A DNA stretch of 64,000 nt from Aeromonas sp. RU39B. Lineage in GTDB: Bacteria; Pseudomonadota; Gammaproteobacteria; Enterobacterales; Aeromonadaceae. The translations under genes and the position numbers were made by a program. Below are positions 36,335 through 44,861 of this stretch, piece by piece. The notes under the pieces are model-generated. The model made no database searches. It had not been told where the DNA came from and saw only the letters and a program-made list of their open reading frames with translations. Positions within the stretch are counted from its first letter, which is position 1. The number at the start of each line of letters is the position of its first letter. The stretch lies in assembly GCF_900156095.1 (NCBI RefSeq), contig NZ_FTMJ01000001.1, positions 186,001 to 250,000 of the forward strand. The letters are read 5' to 3'.

Positions 36335-37408
36335 TTACTTCAGGTTGGTCTTGAAGAACTGCTCAATCTTGTCAAACGGGATCTTGTCCATCTGGTCGTA
36401 GAGATCGACGTGATTGGCTCCCTTGACGATAACCAGCTCCTTGGGCTCGTTGGCTGCCGCGTAGGCCGTTTCGCTAAAGTAACGTGAGTGAGCCTTTTCA
36501 CCGTGCACCAGCAGCAGCGGACGCGGCGAGATCTCCTTGATATAACTCAAGAGCGGCATGTTCATAAACGAGAGTGGGGTGGTCTGGGTCCACGAGTTGC
36601 CGGAATTGACCGCCCGAGCGTGGTAGCCGCGCTTGGTCATGTAGTAGTCGTGGTAGTCCACCAGAAACTGCGCCTCACCCCCCTTGAGCGTGTTGTAGGG
36701 CGGTTGGTAGGCCGGGGTGCCGTGTTCGGCATCCTGCCAACGCTGCTGGCTCAATTGCTCAAGGCGCTGATTGCGCTCCGCTGCGGTCATCTTATCGAAG
36801 TACCCCTTAGCGGATACCCGTGATATGTCATACATGGTGCTGGCGACCACGGCTTTCACCCGCTTATCCACGGCGGTGGCATTGAGGGCCATTCCGCCCC
36901 AGCCACAGATGCCGATGATGCCGATGCGATTGCGATCAACTTCTTTTTGCAGACCGAGGAAATCAACCGCAGCGCTGAAATCTTCGGTATTGATATCAGG
37001 CGAGGCTACATTGCGCGGTTGGCCGCCACTCTCACCGGTGTAGGAGGGGTCAAAGGCCAGCGTGGCAAAGCCGCGTTCGGCCAGGGTCTGGGCGTAAAGG
37101 CCACTCGACTGCTCTTTCACCGCGCCAAACGGACCGCCTAGCGCAATGGCTGCCAGTTTGGCGTCTCCCCGGTTTTTCGGCAGATAGAGATCAGCGACCA
37201 GCGTGATGCCGTAGCGGTTCTTGAAGCTGACTTTACGATGATCAACCTTGTTGCTCTGGGCAAAGGTCTTATCCCATTGGGTCACCATGGAGATCGGTGC
37301 GGTGGGATCGGAAGGTTGTGCATGGCTCATTGTGGAGACTCCGGTTAATGCTGCGCCCAGCAGCAGGGCAGACGCGATAGCTGTCAGCTTCTTGGGTAGA
37401 ACATTCAT
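36335..37408 (-). CDS. secreted alpha/beta hydrolase (YcjY/dienelactone hydrolase-like)
   Basis: 357 residues with a signal peptide (LTAIASALLLGAALTGVSTM, cleavage near SHA-Q). Alpha/beta fold with FKNRYGITLVADLYLPKN at the start and AIALGGPFGAVKEQS near the oxyanion hole. The nucleophile elbow reads GICGWGG, so the nucleophile would be Cys (about residue 168), as in dienelactone hydrolase and the YcjY group. C-terminal PRPLLLVHGEKAHSRYFSE and KGANHVDLYD supply the acid and His. Substrate unknown. AAGGAG lies nine bases before the start. It is divergent from a LysR gene and leads a possible four-gene unit (hydrolase, cyclophilin-like, MFS, YahK-like). Confidence 0.87.
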   Translation of the reverse strand: MNVLPKKLTAIASALLLGAALTGVSTMSHAQPSDPTAPISMVTQWDKTFAQSNKVDHRKVSFKNRYGITLVADLYLPKNRGDAKLAAIALGGPFGAVKEQSSGLYAQTLAERGFATLAFDPSYTGESGGQPRNVASPDINTEDFSAAVDFLGLQKEVDRNRIGIIGICGWGGMALNATAVDKRVKAVVASTMYDISRVSAKGYFDKMTAAERNQRLEQLSQQRWQDAEHGTPAYQPPYNTLKGGEAQFLVDYHDYYMTKRGYHARAVNSGNSWTQTTPLSFMNMPLLSYIKEISPRPLLLVHGEKAHSRYFSETAYAAANEPKELVIVKGANHVDLYDQMDKIPFDKIEQFFKTNLK

Positions 37409-37533
37409 GGCAAAGCTCCTTGAAATCGGATGTTTGATGCGTAGTCCTGATGGTGGGGTTGCTGGTTTTGTGACCCACGAAGCGCATTTTAGTTAGAACT
37501 ATGGTTGATGATTAGAGGCGGTTTTTTGCTAAA

Positions 37534-37556
37534 ATTCATGCGTATTTGTTATGAAT
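37534..37556. promoter_or_regulatory. LysR-type inverted repeat, hydrolase / LysR divergent region
   Basis: ATTCAT-N11-ATGAAT (37534-37539 and 37551-37556), about 52 bases before the LysR start. The six-base arms and 11-base spacing fit a LysR recognition site (T-N11-A). Confidence 0.55.
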
Positions 37557-37607
37557 GACCCTCTCTGTACCGACTGAGCTGGGCAGGAAAAACCATGAGG
37601 TGACACG

Positions 37608-38492
37608 ATGACGGGCCGCGAGAACTACAACGATCTCCACGTGTTTATGCTGGTGGCGCGAGAGGGAAGCTTTACCAAAGCTGCAGCCAGATTGGGGCTG
37701 GCCCAGTCCGGGGTTAGTCGCACTGTGCGCGAGCTGGAAGCCCGGCTCGGGGTGCAATTGCTGATGCGCACGACCCGCAGCCTCTGTCTGACTCAGGCCG
37801 GTGAGCAGCTATACCGCACGGTGCAGAGCAGCTTTCAATCCCTCGATGCGGGGCTTGCCACCCTTGCTCACTATCGCGATACCCCGTCGGGAACGGTGCG
37901 CATCAACGCCAGTCAGCACGCTATCGATACGGTATTGCTGCCCAAGCTGGCCATCTTCAGACAGCGTTATCCGGACATCCGGCTGGAGCTCATCAGCGAA
38001 AACCGTTTTGTAAACATCATCGATGAGCGCTTTGATGCCGGCGTGCGGCCGGGCGATGAAGTGGATGAGGGCATGGTCGCCGTGCGCATTTCACCTGATC
38101 TGGAGATGGTGATGGTGGCAACACCGGATCATTTTCTGCAGTACGGTTTTGTGCAGACGCCGGCTGATCTGGCAGGGCATCCGTGTATCGCCTACCAGTT
38201 TGCCGATGGCAGCCTCTATCAGTGGGAGCTGTGGCAGGAGGGCAAACTTATCAAGCACCGGCCGCAGGGGCAGTGGGTTTTCTCAGATAGCTATATGGAG
38301 GCCGCCGCGGCCAGAATGGGGCTCGGATTGGCCTATGTGCCCAAGGATATGGTCGCTGCCGATATCGAACATGGCGCCCTCATCCCGGTCTTGCAGAGTT
38401 TTAGCCATCGTCTGGATGGGCAGCATCTGTACTACCCTCACCGCAATGTTTCACCGGCGCTGCGGATGGTGATCGATGCTTTAAAAATCTGA
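37608..38492 (+). CDS. LysR-family transcriptional regulator (next to alpha/beta hydrolase)
   Basis: 294 residues. Winged helix: DLHVFMLVAREGSFTKAAARLGLAQSGVSRTVRELEARLGV then LLMRTTRSLCLTQAG. Effector domain with GTVRINASQHAIDTVLLPKL, LELISENRFVNIIDERFDAGVRPGDEV and AAARMGLGLAYVPKDMV. AGGTG precedes the ATG. This is the YafC-like group, commonly paired with a divergent oxidoreductase or hydrolase gene. It probably controls the minus-strand unit starting at 37408 through the repeat at 37534. Confidence 0.9.
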   Translation: MTGRENYNDLHVFMLVAREGSFTKAAARLGLAQSGVSRTVRELEARLGVQLLMRTTRSLCLTQAGEQLYRTVQSSFQSLDAGLATLAHYRDTPSGTVRINASQHAIDTVLLPKLAIFRQRYPDIRLELISENRFVNIIDERFDAGVRPGDEVDEGMVAVRISPDLEMVMVATPDHFLQYGFVQTPADLAGHPCIAYQFADGSLYQWELWQEGKLIKHRPQGQWVFSDSYMEAAAARMGLGLAYVPKDMVAADIEHGALIPVLQSFSHRLDGQHLYYPHRNVSPALRMVIDALKI

Positions 38493-38655
38493 CCAGACAC
38501 GGCACTGGGATAGCTGGCGCCGATAGCTGGACTTGCACGGCAGTTTATGTGGCGGCTCACAAAATGCGGATAGTAAACGTCATATAGTTGATTTCATTAT
38601 CACTCTTGCTCTTCGGGCATGATTGCCCCTGTTTCACCGCAACAAGAGAATGACT

Positions 38656-40371
38656 ATGGCAACTGGACAATATCTGCTCTGGAAAGATGCAGAAGGGAGT
38701 GCGTTTCGCCCGGTTTCCCTGACGGGGACGGATCTTCTCAACAACCGTTTTCTGAACAAAGGTACCGCCTTTACCGAGCAGGAACGCGCCGATTTCGATC
38801 TGGAGGGGTTGCTGCCGCCCCAAGTACAAACGTTTGAAGCCCAGTTAGAGCGGGTTTATGAAGGCTTCAAGAGTGCCGGCAGTGATATCGAGAAATACCA
38901 GAACCTGCGCGCGCTGCAGGACAGAAATGAAACCCTCTTCTATGCCCTGCTGTCGCGTCACGTCGAAGAGATGACGCCTTATATCTACACCCCGACCGTG
39001 GGCAAGGCGTGCCAGGAGTTCAGCCACCGCTTCCAAAAACCGCGCGGACTCTATATTACGCCGCAAAACGTCGATGACATGGCCAGCCAGGCCCGTCACT
39101 TCGACGCCAAATCCATTCGCATCATCGTGGTCACCGACAGCCAGGGGATTCTGGGTATTGGCGATCAGGGGGTGGGCGGGATGGGGATCCCCATCGGTAA
39201 ACTGGCGCTCTATACCCTGGCGGCCGGTATTCACCCCGCTTGCTGCCTGCCGATTGCGCTCGATGTGGGCACCGATAACCAGAAACTGCTCGATGATCCC
39301 ATGTACCTCGGTCAGCCGCACAAGCGGATGCGTGGCAAGGAGTATGAGGAGTTCATCGACAAGTTCGTACAAGGGGTGAAGCGCCATTTCCCCAATGCCG
39401 TGCTGCAGTGGGAAGATTTCAGTAAGTCCAATGCGTTCAACAACCTGGAGCATTACCAAAAGTCGCTGCCCTCGTTTAACGATGATATTCAGGGCACCGG
39501 CGCCGTGGTGTTGGCCGGTATCATCGGCGCGGTCAAGGCCAAGGGGGAAACCCTGTCCGAGCAGCGTTATCTGGTCTACGGGGCTGGCGCTGGCGGGGTT
39601 GGCGTCGCCGACCAGATCTGTGCCGGCATGATCCGTGAAGGGCTCGATCCGCAAGCGGCGCGCGATCGAATTTATATCCTCGATACCCAGGGGTTGGTGT
39701 TTGACAATCGCGAGTCACTCGATGAGTACAAGCGCCGTTATGCCAAACCGGGCACCATGCTCAATGACTGGCAGACCGAAGAGCCGGGTAAGGCCAGCCT
39801 GACCGACGTGCTGCGTAAGGTTCCTATCACTGTGCTGCTGGGTACCAGTGGCTCGGGGGGCGCTTTTAAAGAGGAGCATATCCGCCTGATGCTTTCGCAC
39901 AGCGAACGGCCCATGGTGTTCCCGCTCTCCAACCCGACCGCCAATTGCGAGGCGCTGCCCGAGGATATCTACCGCTGGAGTGACGGTAAGGCCATTGTTG
40001 CAACCGGCAGTCCGTTTGCTCCGGTGGAGCATAATGGTCGCTCGGTACGCATTGGCCAGGGCAATAACGTGTTTATCTTCCCGGGTGTGGGATTGGCATC
40101 GATTGTCAGTCAGGTTAGCGAGATCACGCCGGACATGTTCACGACCGCTGCCTTTGCGCTCGCTGAGTGTGTGCAGGATGAGGATCTGGCGCTAGGGACT
40201 GTCTATCCACCGATCCGCGACCTGCGCTCCATCTCGGTCCAGGTGGCGACGGCTGTGCTCAAGGACATTGTGCGCCGGCAACCGACCCATCCCCTGATTG
40301 GTCAGGATCTGGAACAGCATATTCACAGCCACATGTGGGAGCCGGTCTACCTACCTTATCGCAAGGTGTGA
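38656..40371 (+). CDS. maeA: NAD-dependent malic enzyme
   Basis: 571 residues from the ATG at 38656; an ATG two codons earlier and one at 38623 are less well spaced from AAGAG. It decarboxylates malate to pyruvate with NAD+. Seen: FLNKGTAFTEQERADFDLEGLLPP, the tyrosine motif VEEMTPYIYTPTVGKACQEFS, DSQGILGIGDQGVGGMGIPIGKL with the catalytic Lys, FEDFSKSNAF-type metal site (WEDFSKSNAF), FNDDIQGTGAVVLAG, Rossmann GAGAGGVGVAD and LSNPTANCEALPEDI. Length and motifs are those of E. coli MaeA (565 residues), not the larger MaeB fusion. Monocistronic, with its own terminator. Confidence 0.95.
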   Translation: MATGQYLLWKDAEGSAFRPVSLTGTDLLNNRFLNKGTAFTEQERADFDLEGLLPPQVQTFEAQLERVYEGFKSAGSDIEKYQNLRALQDRNETLFYALLSRHVEEMTPYIYTPTVGKACQEFSHRFQKPRGLYITPQNVDDMASQARHFDAKSIRIIVVTDSQGILGIGDQGVGGMGIPIGKLALYTLAAGIHPACCLPIALDVGTDNQKLLDDPMYLGQPHKRMRGKEYEEFIDKFVQGVKRHFPNAVLQWEDFSKSNAFNNLEHYQKSLPSFNDDIQGTGAVVLAGIIGAVKAKGETLSEQRYLVYGAGAGGVGVADQICAGMIREGLDPQAARDRIYILDTQGLVFDNRESLDEYKRRYAKPGTMLNDWQTEEPGKASLTDVLRKVPITVLLGTSGSGGAFKEEHIRLMLSHSERPMVFPLSNPTANCEALPEDIYRWSDGKAIVATGSPFAPVEHNGRSVRIGQGNNVFIFPGVGLASIVSQVSEITPDMFTTAAFALAECVQDEDLALGTVYPPIRDLRSISVQVATAVLKDIVRRQPTHPLIGQDLEQHIHSHMWEPVYLPYRKV

Positions 40372-40392
40372 CGGCAACTCTTATAAAGAAGC

Positions 40393-40416
40393 AAGGCTGC
40401 CTGCGGGCAGCCTTTT
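40393..40416. terminator. terminator maeA / chemoreceptor
   Basis: AAGGCTGCC-TGCG-GGCAGCCTTTT, between converging genes and usable from both sides. Confidence 0.85.
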
Positions 40417-40421
40417 CACTA

Positions 40422-42032
40422 TCAGCGTGATACCCGAAACTCGGCAGCCAGGGTTTGAATCTTCTGACTCTCCTGCTCGACATCGCTGATCTGGCGAATA
40501 CTGTGCTCGGCCAGCGACAACGTGTGGTGGGCAATATCGGCCACTTGAGTGACGTGACGGCTGGTCTCTTCGGCGACCAAAAATTGCTGCTCGGCGGCGG
40601 TGGCAATCTGGGTATTGAGCGAGGTCAGGTGATCCACCATGCTGACAATGGCCTGTAGCGTGGCCCCGGCCACGGTTGCTTGTTCAACCGCCTGTTCACT
40701 CAAGCGATTAGTCTCGTGCATGGTGCTCACCGCTTGATGGGTGCGTGACTGCAACTGCTCAATCTTTTGCTGAATTTCAACCGTGGCACTTTGGGTCCGT
40801 GTGGCGAGCTGGCGCACTTCGTCGGCAACCACGGCAAAACCACGGCCAGCCTCACCGGCACGGGCTGCCTCAATGGCGGCGTTTAACGCCAGCAGATTGG
40901 TTTGATCAGAGATAGTGCGGATGACGCTGAGGATATCGCCGATCTGGCCACTCTCCTGCTCCAGACGGTTGATGGTCTCGGCCGCTTCGCCAATCTCTTT
41001 GGCCACCTCATGAATCAAGGTGACGGTTTCGGCGACGCGCGCCTGACCTGCTTCGGCCTCGTGCTGAGCGCGGCCGGTATCATTGCGAGCTTCGCCGGTA
41101 TTACGGGCAATCTCCTGCACTGTGCTGGCCATCTCGGTCATGGCGGTGGCTAGCGCATCGGCGTTGGTTTGCACCTCGGTCATGCCGTGGCGGGTCTGGG
41201 TCATCTGCTGCTGCAGAGTCATGACGTGACGTATATTGTGCCCAGAAACGCTTTGCACCGTAGCTATCAGGTGATCAATCTGATCGATGAAGGTGTTAAA
41301 GCTGCGCGCCACATGGCTGAACTCGTCATGGCCCACAACTGGCAGGCGAAACGCCAGATCCTTGTTGCCGCGGTTGAGGTTGTCGAGATTGGCTGACAGG
41401 CGAGTCAATGGTGTCATCACTTTACTGACCAGTGCCAGCAAAATGAGCAGGATCAGCGCTCCGGTTGCCACTGCCAGCAGGACGGTGCGGGTTTGCAGCT
41501 GCTTTTGCAATTCATCGGCTTGGGCAAGGTTACGGCTGCGCAGCTGTTGTTGCGCCGTGAGGGCGCCTGCGACCTGCTCGGCAATCCTGGCAGAAAGATC
41601 ATCAAAGCCATCACCGCTTCGTTTCATCACCGCATCCCCGGCACTCTTCCCTTCGTGCTGGTAGGCGGCAACCATCTGTTGACCAGTTTGGCTTTGCTGG
41701 TTCAGTAAGGGAGTCAGTATGGGCGCCAGGTCTGACAAGGTGGGTAGTAATGAATTGGCCGCCGCAACATGGGCATTGGCTTCATTGATGGCATCACTGT
41801 CCCCAGTGAGTGATGCGTCAGTTAAAAACTGCTGGATCTGCGTGGTATGATAACGAAGTTCCTGAAGTTGCTCATATTTTTGGTTTATTGATTCGGTGTT
41901 TTTATTTATGTCTTTGATATTAGACACCATTTCATCTTGTATCAGGTTGGAGATAATAAGAGTTGAAATGATGAAAATGAGCGCCGAAGCGGTGAAACGG
42001 CGTAGAGAAAAGTGCGCTAACCATGCCTGCAT
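40422..42032 (-). CDS. methyl-accepting chemotaxis protein
   Basis: 536 residues. Membrane helices at about 12-31 and 183-204 enclose a 150-residue periplasmic helical sensor domain (four-helix-bundle type) with no ligand signature that I can identify. A HAMP domain (about 205-257, [25 protein letters not shown]) leads to the long cytoplasmic coiled coil. The highly conserved hairpin tip is at 371-410 ([20 protein letters not shown], then [15 protein letters not shown]), which binds CheA and CheW. No CheR-tethering pentapeptide at the C-terminus (ends EFRVSR). It stands alone; the ligand is unknown. Confidence 0.94.
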   Translation of the reverse strand: MQAWLAHFSLRRFTASALIFIISTLIISNLIQDEMVSNIKDINKNTESINQKYEQLQELRYHTTQIQQFLTDASLTGDSDAINEANAHVAAANSLLPTLSDLAPILTPLLNQQSQTGQQMVAAYQHEGKSAGDAVMKRSGDGFDDLSARIAEQVAGALTAQQQLRSRNLAQADELQKQLQTRTVLLAVATGALILLILLALVSKVMTPLTRLSANLDNLNRGNKDLAFRLPVVGHDEFSHVARSFNTFIDQIDHLIATVQSVSGHNIRHVMTLQQQMTQTRHGMTEVQTNADALATAMTEMASTVQEIARNTGEARNDTGRAQHEAEAGQARVAETVTLIHEVAKEIGEAAETINRLEQESGQIGDILSVIRTISDQTNLLALNAAIEAARAGEAGRGFAVVADEVRQLATRTQSATVEIQQKIEQLQSRTHQAVSTMHETNRLSEQAVEQATVAGATLQAIVSMVDHLTSLNTQIATAAEQQFLVAEETSRHVTQVADIAHHTLSLAEHSIRQISDVEQESQKIQTLAAEFRVSR

Positions 42033-42154
42033 CAGATATCCCTATGAGATTGCTTAAAAATAGATGCATTCTAACCGGCCCGAATCGCCTGACTAGCGGG
42101 ATAATTCAGCTAAATTTTAAATATTTCATAACCTTATGGACGCATCATTGATAA

Positions 42155-42168
42155 ATGATACGTATCAT
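42155..42168. promoter_or_regulatory. 14-base palindrome upstream of the chemoreceptor gene
   Basis: ATGATACGTATCAT, perfectly palindromic, preceded by ATCATTGATA. It lies 123 bases before the chemoreceptor start. It has a loose likeness to Fur-type GATAAT repeats, but not enough to call. Confidence 0.4.
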
Positions 42169-42202
42169 CGTCTGGGGTCTATATATCGTTATCCACTTAG
42201 GG

Positions 42203-42409
42203 TTAACAGTGAGTCGGCATGCTCTTCCAAAGTGAGTTATAAATAGCCTCAAGTGATGCCTTTTTGTGGTCATTACACTCCCGTTTAGACTTCCTTGCAA
42301 AAAAGCGGCGATGAAAAGCGATTGCCAGCCTTAACATATGTGCGTAAAATCGCGTTCTCGATGCTTGAAGCAACGAACCCCCTCTAATTTTCGGTTTAAT
42401 GCCCCCCAC
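42203..42409 (-). CDS. doubtful small ORF, 68 codons
   Basis: It would encode a basic peptide (MGGIKPKIRGGSLLQASRTR, then RLAIAFHRRFFARKSKRE, ending SLWKSMPTHC). No ribosome binding site of note and no known domain. The composition differs from the flanking genes. The words QASRTRFYAHML and RRFFARKSKREC are of the sort that recurs in dispersed non-coding repeats of related genomes, so this may be a repeat remnant rather than a gene. I do not recognise a function. Confidence 0.2.
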   Translation of the reverse strand: MGGIKPKIRGGSLLQASRTRFYAHMLRLAIAFHRRFFARKSKRECNDHKKASLEAIYNSLWKSMPTHC

Positions 42410-42526
42410 AAGCAGGATCTGATAACGAAGTAGCCAAGCTAGCGCGCTTTGTTGTCAATGGAAGTTCCTGAGTCGCCATAAAAGTGCCAGTTTTAGCCAC
42501 TAGCGACAAAAATCCTAAGGATAACC

Positions 42527-43765
42527 ATGTTTTCCTCAATCAAGCAAAGCATCGCGGGCCTGCAGATCCTGTTTGTAGCCTTTGGCGCCATGGTGCTGGT
42601 ACCGCTCCTGACCGGGCTCAACCCCTCGATGGCGTTACTTGGTGCCGGTGTTGGCACCCTGCTGTTCCAGCTCTGCACTCGCCGCCAAGTGCCCATCTTT
42701 CTGGGCTCCAGCTTCGCTTTTATCGCCCCTATCATTTACGCCACCCAGACCTGGGGATTGCCCTCCACCATGTTTGGCCTGTTTGCCGCAGGTTTTATGT
42801 ATTTCATCCTGTCGGCGACTATCCGGGTGCGTGGCATGGGGCTGGTAAACCGCCTGTTGCCGCCGGTGGTGATTGGTCCTGTCATCATGGTCATCGGTCT
42901 GTCGGTCGCTCAGGTGGCTTGTAATATGGCCATGGGCCGTGCCGGTGGCCAGCAGGTGATCCCGCTCTCCACCTCCCTCTCCTTGGCCGGTATCTCGCTG
43001 GCGGTGACCCTGATTGCTGCCGTGTTCTGCCGTGGCTGGGTCAAACTGATTCCGATCCTGTGTGGTGTAATTGCCGGCTATGTCAGCGCCGTACTGATGG
43101 GACAGGTCAATTTTGATGGGCTGGTGAATGCCGCCTGGCTGGCGATGCCCCACTTTGTGACGCCCGAGGTGAACTGGGCCGCCGCGCTCTTTATGCTGCC
43201 GGTGGCGATTGCGCCGTGTATTGAACACATCGGCGGTGTGCTGGCCATCGGTGGTGTGACCGGTCAGGATTACACCAAGAATCCGGGCCTGCACCGCACT
43301 CTGGCCGGTGACGGCCTCGGCGTCTGCTTTGCCGGCCTGATTGGTGGCCCTCCTGTGACCACCTATGCCGAAGTGACTGGCGCTGTGATGATCACTCGCA
43401 ACTTCAACCCGGTCACCATGACCTGGGCGGCGGTGTTCGCCATCATCCTGGCCTTCTTTGGCAAGTTTAACGCCCTGCTTACCTCCATACCGATGCCGGT
43501 GATGGGCGGTATCATGCTGTTGCTGTTCGGATCGATCGCGGCCATCGGTCTTAAGACCCTGATTGAAGCCAAGGTCGATCTGGGCCTGTCACGCAACATC
43601 GCCATCGTGGCCATTACCCTGACAGTCGGTATCGGTTCGCTGGAGATGAAGATCGGTGACTTTGCCCTGGCCGGTGTCGGTCTGGCCTCAATTGCTGCCA
43701 TCCTGCTCAACCTGGTGCTGCCGCAGCGCTCGGCAGAGGGGGAGATGGCCTCTGCCCGTGATTAA
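42527..43765 (+). CDS. uraA: nucleobase:cation symporter-2 family permease (UraA/uracil-xanthine type)
   Basis: 412 residues, about 14 membrane segments in the 7+7 inverted-repeat UraA fold. Seen: QILFVAFGAMVLVPLLTGLNP, PIFLGSSFAFIAPI (half-helix motif), LPPVVIGPVIMVIGL, the TM8 segment LPVAIAPCIEHIGGVLAIG with the substrate Glu-His pair, GLHRTLAGDGLGVCFAGLIGGPPVTTYAE and IPMPVMGGIMLLLFGSIAAIG. In E. coli UraA the Glu of the EHVG motif binds uracil; here it is EHIGG. Uracil is the most probable substrate, with another pyrimidine or purine base possible. No upp gene adjoins it. Confidence 0.9.
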   Translation: MFSSIKQSIAGLQILFVAFGAMVLVPLLTGLNPSMALLGAGVGTLLFQLCTRRQVPIFLGSSFAFIAPIIYATQTWGLPSTMFGLFAAGFMYFILSATIRVRGMGLVNRLLPPVVIGPVIMVIGLSVAQVACNMAMGRAGGQQVIPLSTSLSLAGISLAVTLIAAVFCRGWVKLIPILCGVIAGYVSAVLMGQVNFDGLVNAAWLAMPHFVTPEVNWAAALFMLPVAIAPCIEHIGGVLAIGGVTGQDYTKNPGLHRTLAGDGLGVCFAGLIGGPPVTTYAEVTGAVMITRNFNPVTMTWAAVFAIILAFFGKFNALLTSIPMPVMGGIMLLLFGSIAAIGLKTLIEAKVDLGLSRNIAIVAITLTVGIGSLEMKIGDFALAGVGLASIAAILLNLVLPQRSAEGEMASARD

Positions 43766-43791
43766 GTGAATCGTTAGACTGTATCAATGTT

Positions 43792-43813
43792 GAGGCCACC
43801 TTCGGGTGGCCTC
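43792..43813. terminator. terminator uraA / oxyR
   Basis: GAGGCCACC-TTCG-GGTGGCCTC followed by TTCTTATT; it stands between converging genes. Confidence 0.8.
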
Positions 43814-43816
43814 TTC

Positions 43817-44737
43817 TTATTGTGCGTCTGCGGCTTTGGGGCAAACCAGAGTGCGCAGCAGCTCGGCAATTTTGTAGAAGGTCTGGACCCGGGTGGTACT
43901 CGGTCTCCACACCAGACCAATCTCCCGTGACGCCTGTTCACCGGGTGGGGGGAGGGCAATCAGGTCGGTGTTGTTGAGGATGCCGGCATCAATGGCCATC
44001 TGTGGCAAAAAGGTGGTACCCAGTCCGGCACCGACCATCTCGACCAGCGTATGCAGGCTGGTAGCGGCAAACGGGTTGATCTTGTCTTTGTCGCGCAGTT
44101 GACAGGCGCTTAGGGCGTGCTCGGTCAGGCAGTGCTCACGTTCGAGCAGGAATATGCTCTGATTGGGTAACTCACGGTAATCAAACGGGGTGTGCAGGGT
44201 GGCCGCCAGCTCGCGGCGCATCACCATCTTGAACGGATCTTCTCCCACCGACTTGCAGTGAAAACCGCCCACATCAATGGGTAGCGCCAGGATCAACAGA
44301 TCCAGCTCACCGTGCTCGAGCAGTTTGAGCAAATTAGCGGTGGTGTCTTCGCGTAGCAGCAGCTCAAGCTCGGGATAGGTGTGACTGCAGGATTTGACCA
44401 GTCGGCTTAGCAGGAAGGGGGCAATGGTGGGAATGCAGCCAAGGCGGATAGAGCCTTGCATCACGCCGCCCTGATTCTGCCCAAGCTCCATCATGTCGCG
44501 GGCATCGGAGAGCAGGTGACGGGCCCGCTCCACAATCTCGAGCCCAATAGGCGTCATGATAAAGCTCTTGTGGTCACGCTCGACCAGCTGCAGGTTCATC
44601 ATCTCTTCGAGATTCTGAATCCCGGTGCTTAAGGTGGACTGGCTGACATGGCACGCCTTGGCTGCGCGATTGAAATTCTTGTGTTCGTCGAGCGCCACCA
44701 GATAGTGCAGCTGCTTGAGACTGGGCCAACGTTGCAT
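43817..44737 (-). CDS. oxyR: OxyR-type hydrogen peroxide-sensing LysR regulator
   Basis: 306 residues from the ATG at 44737; the frame runs 36 codons further without support, and even this start has no clear Shine-Dalgarno. Winged helix: LKQLHYLVALDEHKNFNRAAKACHVSQSTLSTGIQNLE. The effector domain carries the redox pair: Cys in REHCLTEHALSAC, nine residues apart, the spacing of Cys199-Cys208 in E. coli OxyR, followed by FAATSLHTLVEMVGAGLGTTFLP and EIGLVWRPST. A peroxide-formed disulfide would activate it. The divergent region carries no katG or ahpC; the neighbour is the diguanylate cyclase on the same strand, upstream. Confidence 0.88.
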   Translation of the reverse strand: MQRWPSLKQLHYLVALDEHKNFNRAAKACHVSQSTLSTGIQNLEEMMNLQLVERDHKSFIMTPIGLEIVERARHLLSDARDMMELGQNQGGVMQGSIRLGCIPTIAPFLLSRLVKSCSHTYPELELLLREDTTANLLKLLEHGELDLLILALPIDVGGFHCKSVGEDPFKMVMRRELAATLHTPFDYRELPNQSIFLLEREHCLTEHALSACQLRDKDKINPFAATSLHTLVEMVGAGLGTTFLPQMAIDAGILNNTDLIALPPPGEQASREIGLVWRPSTTRVQTFYKIAELLRTLVCPKAADAQ

Positions 44738-44861
44738 AGGAAAAACCGATTGGGTGAGCAGGGATGGTTCAATAATACCTAAGCTAACATCAATCAAATG
44801 GCGCTGTCCTGCAAAACAACTTGCCCTGGCGCACGTTTCGCTCAATCGGCGCGCTCGATGT

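Larger units (their letters stand above)
42033..42526. other. 494-base intergenic region, chemoreceptor / UraA permease
   Basis: It holds the divergent promoters, a 14-base palindrome (42155-42168) and a weak 68-codon minus-strand ORF (42203-42409). No hairpin with a U-run was seen. Confidence 0.6.
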
